From contig DASSJF010000027.1 in NCBI GenBank assembly GCA_035691305.1, forward strand, positions 1 through 64,000: a DNA stretch of 64,000 nucleotides, in the 5' to 3' direction. The first letter of the stretch is position 1, and the number at the start of each line of letters is the position of its first letter. The notes below the pieces were generated by a model. That model did not search any database and was not told the origin of the DNA. It saw only the letters and a list, made by a program, of their open reading frames with translations. Source of the DNA: a bacterium (GTDB taxonomy: Bacteria; Sysuimicrobiota; Sysuimicrobiia; Sysuimicrobiales; Segetimicrobiaceae). Below, piece by piece: positions 60,267 to 64,000 of this stretch. A program made the position numbers and the translations under genes.

Positions 60267-61297
60267 CCGCGCCGTCGCGGCAGAACCGATTGTGGACGGC
60301 CGTCGACGCCAGACTGGCCCTCCACAACTTTCTCTATGAGGTCCCGGCCTACGCGAATACGCTGCCGTACGTCCTCGGTGCGATCACGCTCATGGGCCTC
60401 GTGATCCTCGTCGGCACCGGCATCCTCCTCGGCCAGTTCTACGTCCCGGATCCCGCCGCAGCCAATCAGAGTATCCGCGCGATCATGGCCCAGGTGCCCG
60501 GCGGCGAGGTGATCCGCGGCGTCCACGTCTGGGCGGCGCACCTGACGGTCGCCGTCCTGGTGCTGCACATCCTGCGTGTTTTCGTGACCGGCGCCTATCG
60601 ATATCCGCGGGAGGCCAACTGGGCGATCGGGGTTGCGCTGTTCGCGACGATGCTGGCACTGTTCTTTACGGGAACGGTTCTGCGATGGGACCAGGAAGCG
60701 ATCGAAGCGCTCGCCCACAACGTCGAGTTCGCCGCACTGCTCGGGGTCTTCGGCGGCTGGTTTTCGCCTGCGTTCTCGAGCCACGTGCCTCTCCTTACGC
60801 GCCTGTACATGGCGCACGTCAGTCTGCTGCCCCTTCTGCTGTTCATGCTGCTGGTCGGGCACGTCTATCTCGTCCGGCAGCACGGGATCTCGCCGCACCT
60901 TACGCGCACCGAACCGTCCGGGGCTCGTTATACGTTCGCCGACCACCTCAGAAAGGCGGTCGGATACGGCTGCATCATGCTGGGTCTGGCGCTGGCGCTG
61001 AGCGTCATCGCGCCCCCGGGGGAGGGCGCGGCGCCGGTCGCGGGCATCGAGGTGACCAAACCGCCGTGGCTGTTCCTCCCGCTGTACGGCCTGGAGAACC
61101 TGTTCGGACTCCGGGGCCTGTGGGGGACCGCGGTGTTCCTGCTGTGGCTACTGGCCGTTCCGATCCTGGACCGCGGTCGCGCATCCGGGTGGGCCGGCCG
61201 GCGGCGGGCCTTGGCGGCCGGCGCGGTGGTCCTCGCGGTGATCATCACGCTCGGCATGTATGCCTGGCTGAGGCAGCCGGTCGCGCACCTCCATTGA
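60263..61297 (+). CDS. Cytochrome b (b6-like) membrane subunit
   Basis: A 344-residue diheme cytochrome b of the bc1/b6f type. Heme ligands are spaced H88-x13-H102 (HVWAAHLTVAVLVLH) and H185-x14-H200 (HVSLLPLLLFMLLVGH). The quinol-site region of subunit IV type reads KPPWLFLPLYGLENLFG near residue 265, so N- and C-terminal parts are fused. No Rieske or cytochrome c1/f gene is next to it; the cupredoxins may replace the latter. The GTG start overlaps the preceding stop. Confidence 0.92.
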   Translation: MTAPSRQNRLWTAVDARLALHNFLYEVPAYANTLPYVLGAITLMGLVILVGTGILLGQFYVPDPAAANQSIRAIMAQVPGGEVIRGVHVWAAHLTVAVLVLHILRVFVTGAYRYPREANWAIGVALFATMLALFFTGTVLRWDQEAIEALAHNVEFAALLGVFGGWFSPAFSSHVPLLTRLYMAHVSLLPLLLFMLLVGHVYLVRQHGISPHLTRTEPSGARYTFADHLRKAVGYGCIMLGLALALSVIAPPGEGAAPVAGIEVTKPPWLFLPLYGLENLFGLRGLWGTAVFLLWLLAVPILDRGRASGWAGRRRALAAGAVVLAVIITLGMYAWLRQPVAHLH

Positions 61298-61377
61298 CCG
61301 GGGGCGTTTGTGCTGGAACAAGGACAACGAAACGACACGTCGCTATCCTGATGCCGTACGAATCGAAGGAGAGAGAG

Positions 61378-61908
61378 ATGACGCAGATCCGCGACCGCCT
61401 GCCGGTCCACGCTGGTCCGGCGCCTGCACCCCTCGGGCACGAACCGGCGCTCCGCATTGACGGTCTCGTCCACCGGGCCGTCGAGGCGCGCGCCGTCGAT
61501 CTCCAGGCGCTGCCGCGCGTCGAGCACACGGAGGCGTTCACGTGCGAGGAGGGATGGACCGTCCCCGCGGTACGGTGGCGCGGGGTCCGCGTCGCCGACG
61601 TGGTGGCCCTCGCCGGACCGCTGCCGTCCGCGCGGTTCGTTCGCGTGTACGCGGGAACGTACACCGTCCCGGTCGCTCTCGACGACGCCGGCGCGGCGCT
61701 GTTGTGTGAGGAGATGGACGGACGTCCCCTCCCCGCCGTCCACGGAGCGCCGTGGCGGTTACTCGTGCCGGGCGGCGCCTGCTTTACAAGCGTGAAATGG
61801 GTCGATCGGCTCGAGCTCACCGCCGAACCGGGCAGGAACGACGGCGAGCGCATCGCGCGCGCACGGCTGCGATCCCGGCCTGGAAACGCGCGGGAGGACC
61901 GTCGATGA
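61378..61908 (+). CDS. Stand-alone sulfite-oxidase-like molybdopterin domain
   Basis: A 176-residue molybdopterin-binding domain. The Mo-ligand cysteine is C56 in EAFTCEEGWTVPAVRW, and VHGAPWRLLVPGGACFTSVKW is the C-terminal signature. It is shorter than YedY/MsrP and has no Tat or Sec signal, so it may be cytoplasmic or exported with a partner. GAAGGAGAGAG precedes the ATG. It overlaps the cupin start (ATGA). It is the second such domain within 6 kb, after the fusion at 55589. Confidence 0.85.
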   Translation: MTQIRDRLPVHAGPAPAPLGHEPALRIDGLVHRAVEARAVDLQALPRVEHTEAFTCEEGWTVPAVRWRGVRVADVVALAGPLPSARFVRVYAGTYTVPVALDDAGAALLCEEMDGRPLPAVHGAPWRLLVPGGACFTSVKWVDRLELTAEPGRNDGERIARARLRSRPGNAREDRR

Positions 61909-62273
61909 ATGCGCTCCTTCACTCGTACAGGACGGCCGTCGCGTTCACCCCCGAACGGTTCCACCCTGTGCCGGTCGCGCAGAGCGAACGGACCCGCGTG
62001 CTGCTGGTGTGCCTCGAACCGGGCCAGTTCATTCCCGTGCACTCGCCGGGCGTCGACCTGACGGTCGTCGTACTGGAGGGCACAGGGATGCTCGTCGCCG
62101 GTGAGCGCGAGGAAGCGATCAGCCCGGGCGCCGTCGCCTTCGCGCCGGCCGGAGCGGCCCGCGGGCTCCAGGCGGCCACCAGACTCGTCGTGCTCAACGT
62201 CGTCACCCCGCCGCCGACCGAGGCCGACCACGCCGAAGTGACCGCGGGGCTCCGCCGGGGGCGCTGGCGATAG
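61905..62273 (+). CDS. Cupin-domain protein
   Basis: A 122-residue single cupin barrel. The core is LEPGQFIPVHSPGVDLTVVVLEGTG split over strands, then ISPGAVAFAPAGAARGL. The first motif has one His (VHSPG) where two are usual and the second motif lacks a His, so metal binding is doubtful. It overlaps the molybdopterin-domain gene by 4 bases. Confidence 0.8.
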   Translation: MNALLHSYRTAVAFTPERFHPVPVAQSERTRVLLVCLEPGQFIPVHSPGVDLTVVVLEGTGMLVAGEREEAISPGAVAFAPAGAARGLQAATRLVVLNVVTPPPTEADHAEVTAGLRRGRWR

Positions 62274-62356
62274 CATCACGAGCGACCGCCGGCCGCATCC
62301 GCCTGCCGCTCGTCGGCCTCGGGGCGCTCGCGCTGCTGACCGGCCTGTGGGCGGGA

Positions 62357-63352
62357 TTGATCCGGATCGGCTGGCCGCTGCCGGTACTGCAGCCCGCCCT
62401 GCCGCTCGCCCACGGTCCGCTCATGGTATCGGGGTTTCTCGGAACGCTCATCAGCCTCGAGCGGGCGGTCGCGTTCGGCCGTCCGGAAGCGTATGCGGCG
62501 CCGCTGGCGACCGGACTCGGGGGACTCGCGCTGCTGCTCGGCGTGCCGTCGCCGGCCGGCCCGGCGCTGATCACGCTGGGCGGCCTGGGGCTCACGGCGA
62601 TCTTCGCGTCCGCGCTGAGAGCTCACCGGGCGTTCCACACGGCCGTGATGGCGCTCGGGGCGGCGGCGTGGCTCATCGGCGGCGCGCTCTGGCTCACGGG
62701 GACGCCGATCTACGGCGCGGTCCCGTGGTTCGGCGCGTTCCTCGTGCTCACGATCGTAGGCGAACGGCTGGAATTGAGCCGGCTCGCCCGGCCGGCGCCG
62801 TCGAGCCGGGGGATGTTTCTGGCCGTCGTCGCCCTCTATCTGGCCGGACTGCTGCTGACGCTTCGCGCGCCGGCAAGCGGGGCGCGCGTCGAAGGTCTCG
62901 CGATGGTCGGCCTCGCGCTGTGGCTCCTGCGCTTCGATATCGCGCGGTACACGGTCCGGCAGGCGGGGCTTGCCCGTTTCATCGCCGTCAGCCTGCTCTC
63001 CGGCTACGGCTGGCTCGGCGTCGCCGGGGTCCTCTGGATCTCGTTCGGCGGATCGATCGCCGGGCCGCTCTACGACGCGATGCTGCACGCGCTCTTTCTC
63101 GGCTTCGTCTTCGCGATGATCTTCGCCCACGCGCCGATCATCCTGCCGGCGGTGTTGGGCGGCGCGGTCCCGTACCGCGCGGACTTCTACGCCCCGCTCG
63201 CGCTCCTCAATCTCTCGCTGGTCGTGCGCCTGTGCGGCGACCTCGGGGGGTACGGAGACGTTCGCCGGTGGGGCGGCCTGCTCGGCGTCGTCGCGGTGCT
63301 CGCGTTCCTGGCGAACACCGTGCGTACCGCGGCCAGCGCGCGGAGGGGGTAG
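62357..63352 (+). CDS. Polytopic membrane protein, NnrS-like
   Basis: At least 331 residues with about ten membrane helices. PLAHGPLMVSGFLGTLISLERA and HALFLGFVFAMIFAHAPIILP carry conserved histidines and resemble NnrS-type heme/copper membrane proteins linked to nitric oxide stress. The TTG at 62357 cuts the first helix. The frame is open upstream, where hydrophobic sequence (PLVGLGALALLTGLWAG) begins. An ATA at 62270 overlapping the cupin stop, or a CTG at 62264, would give the full helix. Confidence 0.65.
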   Translation: MIRIGWPLPVLQPALPLAHGPLMVSGFLGTLISLERAVAFGRPEAYAAPLATGLGGLALLLGVPSPAGPALITLGGLGLTAIFASALRAHRAFHTAVMALGAAAWLIGGALWLTGTPIYGAVPWFGAFLVLTIVGERLELSRLARPAPSSRGMFLAVVALYLAGLLLTLRAPASGARVEGLAMVGLALWLLRFDIARYTVRQAGLARFIAVSLLSGYGWLGVAGVLWISFGGSIAGPLYDAMLHALFLGFVFAMIFAHAPIILPAVLGGAVPYRADFYAPLALLNLSLVVRLCGDLGGYGDVRRWGGLLGVVAVLAFLANTVRTAASARRG

Positions 63353-63855
63353 TGGTCGCATACGTGATCAGCGTCTCGCTACACATTCTCGCCGCGTGCG
63401 TGTGGATCGGCGGGATGGTGTTTCTGGCGGCCGCCGTCCTTCCGGTGCTCCGCCGGCCTCCGTACCAGGCCGTGGCCGCTCCCCTCATCCACGCGGTCGC
63501 GCTCCGGTTCCGGTGGATCGCGTGGGCAACGCTCGGGCTGCTGGTCGCGACGGGGATCGCCAATCTTCACTTCCGGGGATACGGCTGGACGGCGGTGCGG
63601 GACGGCACGGCGTGGCGGACCGGGTTCGGTCACATCCTCGGCATCAAGCTCGCGCTCGTCGCGCTGATCCTCGCGATCAGCGCGTGGCACGACCTCGTCG
63701 TGGGGCCGGAGTTCACCAAGGCCGCGCTCGCCGATCCCGGCTCTCCCCGCACGCGCCGGCTGCGCCGGGTGGCGGCGTGGGTCGGACGGCTGATGCTCGT
63801 GCTATCCGTTGCGGTCCTCGCGCTCGGCGTCATGCTGGTTCGCGGCGCGCCGTAG
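63352..63855 (+). CDS. CopD-like membrane protein
   Basis: A 167-residue protein with four membrane segments. It begins VAYVISVSLHILAACVWIGG, a CopD-type helix with His in the membrane, and has FGHILGIKLALVALILAISAWHD. CopD proteins are linked to copper uptake; related domains also bind heme. The GTG start overlaps the preceding TAG (TAGTG) with GGAGGGGG upstream. The stop codon sits in the loop of a 12-bp palindrome. Confidence 0.82.
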   Translation: MVAYVISVSLHILAACVWIGGMVFLAAAVLPVLRRPPYQAVAAPLIHAVALRFRWIAWATLGLLVATGIANLHFRGYGWTAVRDGTAWRTGFGHILGIKLALVALILAISAWHDLVVGPEFTKAALADPGSPRTRRLRRVAAWVGRLMLVLSVAVLALGVMLVRGAP

Positions 63856-63867
63856 CGGCGCGCCGCG
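63841..63867. terminator. Perfect 12-bp hairpin at the end of the CopD-like gene
   Basis: CGCGGCGCGCCG, then TAG (the CopD-like stop codon) as a three-base loop, then CGGCGCGCCGCG. It lies between convergent genes, where a bidirectional terminator is expected, but no T-run follows on either strand. Confidence 0.5.
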
Positions 63868-63870
63868 ACA

Positions 63871-64000
63871 TCACCAACCGAACCGCTCCTTGAGTTCGCG
63901 GGACATCATCTGAGGTTCCCAGGCCGGCGTCCAGACCAACTCGACGTCGACGCCGCCGACGCCGGGTAGCGCGCCGACGGCCTGCCGCACGGCGTCGGGG
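63871..64000 (-). CDS. PaaD/SufT-like (MIP18/DUF59) protein, 3' part
   Basis: The last 42 codons of a minus-strand gene that runs off the window. The translated end contains VDVELVWTPAWEPQMMSREL, then KERFGW and a stop. This matches the end of DUF59/MIP18 proteins (PaaD, SufT) that help assemble Fe-S clusters. The rest of the gene is outside the window, so the subgroup is not determinable. Confidence 0.7.
   Translation of the reverse strand, partial: PDAVRQAVGALPGVGGVDVELVWTPAWEPQMMSRELKERFGW

Overview
The window is a high-GC bacterial chromosome segment. No 16S rRNA or other definite taxonomic marker is present. The order smc-ftsY-ylxM-ffh-rpsP-KH-ylqD-rimM-trmD-rplS-lepB-rnhB matches the Bacillota-type core cluster. 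Together with the high GC and many solute-binding proteins and CoA-transferases, this suggests an uncultured, high-GC Terrabacteria-like lineage (CSP1-3/Sysuimicrobiota-like is my guess; inference only).

Region 1 (1-15.2 kb, nearly all minus strand) is housekeeping: an HTH regulator and a glycosyltransferase lead into smc and ftsY. A serine beta-lactamase-like gene follows, then ylxM, an RsmC-like methyltransferase, ffh, rpsP, a KH protein, ylqD, rimM, trmD, rplS, lepB, rnhB and yraN. Region 2 (15.3-19.4 kb) is an acyl-CoA operon: enoyl-CoA hydratase-like protein, two family III CoA-transferases and an HMG-CoA-lyase-like protein. A tRNA-Pro(CGG) with encoded CCA follows at 19.5 kb.

Region 3 (19.6-39.4 kb) is accessory. 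It starts with remnants of an amidohydrolase and an asparaginase C-terminal domain. Then comes a nine-gene minus-strand operon (34.2 to 23.1 kb): solute-binding protein, two permeases, NAD-dependent epimerase, M28-like protein, cyclic amidohydrolase, M20-like protein, isochorismatase-like protein and phosphotriesterase-like hydrolase. A divergent second transporter set (34.6-38.0 kb) ends against a second cyclic amidohydrolase. Neither transporter has an ATPase gene here. Three hydrolase homologues in the long operon have lost canonical catalytic or metal-binding residues. Two divergent intergenic regions of this island share a gapless 105-nt element.

Region 4 (39.7-52.3 kb) is mixed: a CAP-domain protein, a polyglycine secreted protein with a strong terminator, a DUF4389 membrane protein, an NAD-dependent formate dehydrogenase operon, an orphan Liv-type binding protein, a SYLF protein, an intact M20 peptidase and an SDR. 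The formate dehydrogenase is a selenoprotein: an in-frame UGA is followed by a SECIS hairpin. Its catalytic chain is divided between two non-adjacent genes, in a circularly permuted order.

Region 5 (52.3-64 kb) is a copper/molybdenum/heme redox island: a TIGR04053-like radical SAM/SPASM protein, a cupredoxin, a NirK-like two-domain copper protein, an Rrf2 regulator with three cysteines, a cytochrome b/molybdopterin fusion, an NDH-2-like flavoprotein, a DUF1858-like protein, a di-cupredoxin, a b6-like cytochrome b, a stand-alone molybdopterin domain, a cupin, an NnrS-like membrane protein and a CopD-like protein. The contents suggest membrane electron transfer linked to nitrogen oxides or copper. 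The window ends in the 3' part of a PaaD/SufT-like gene.
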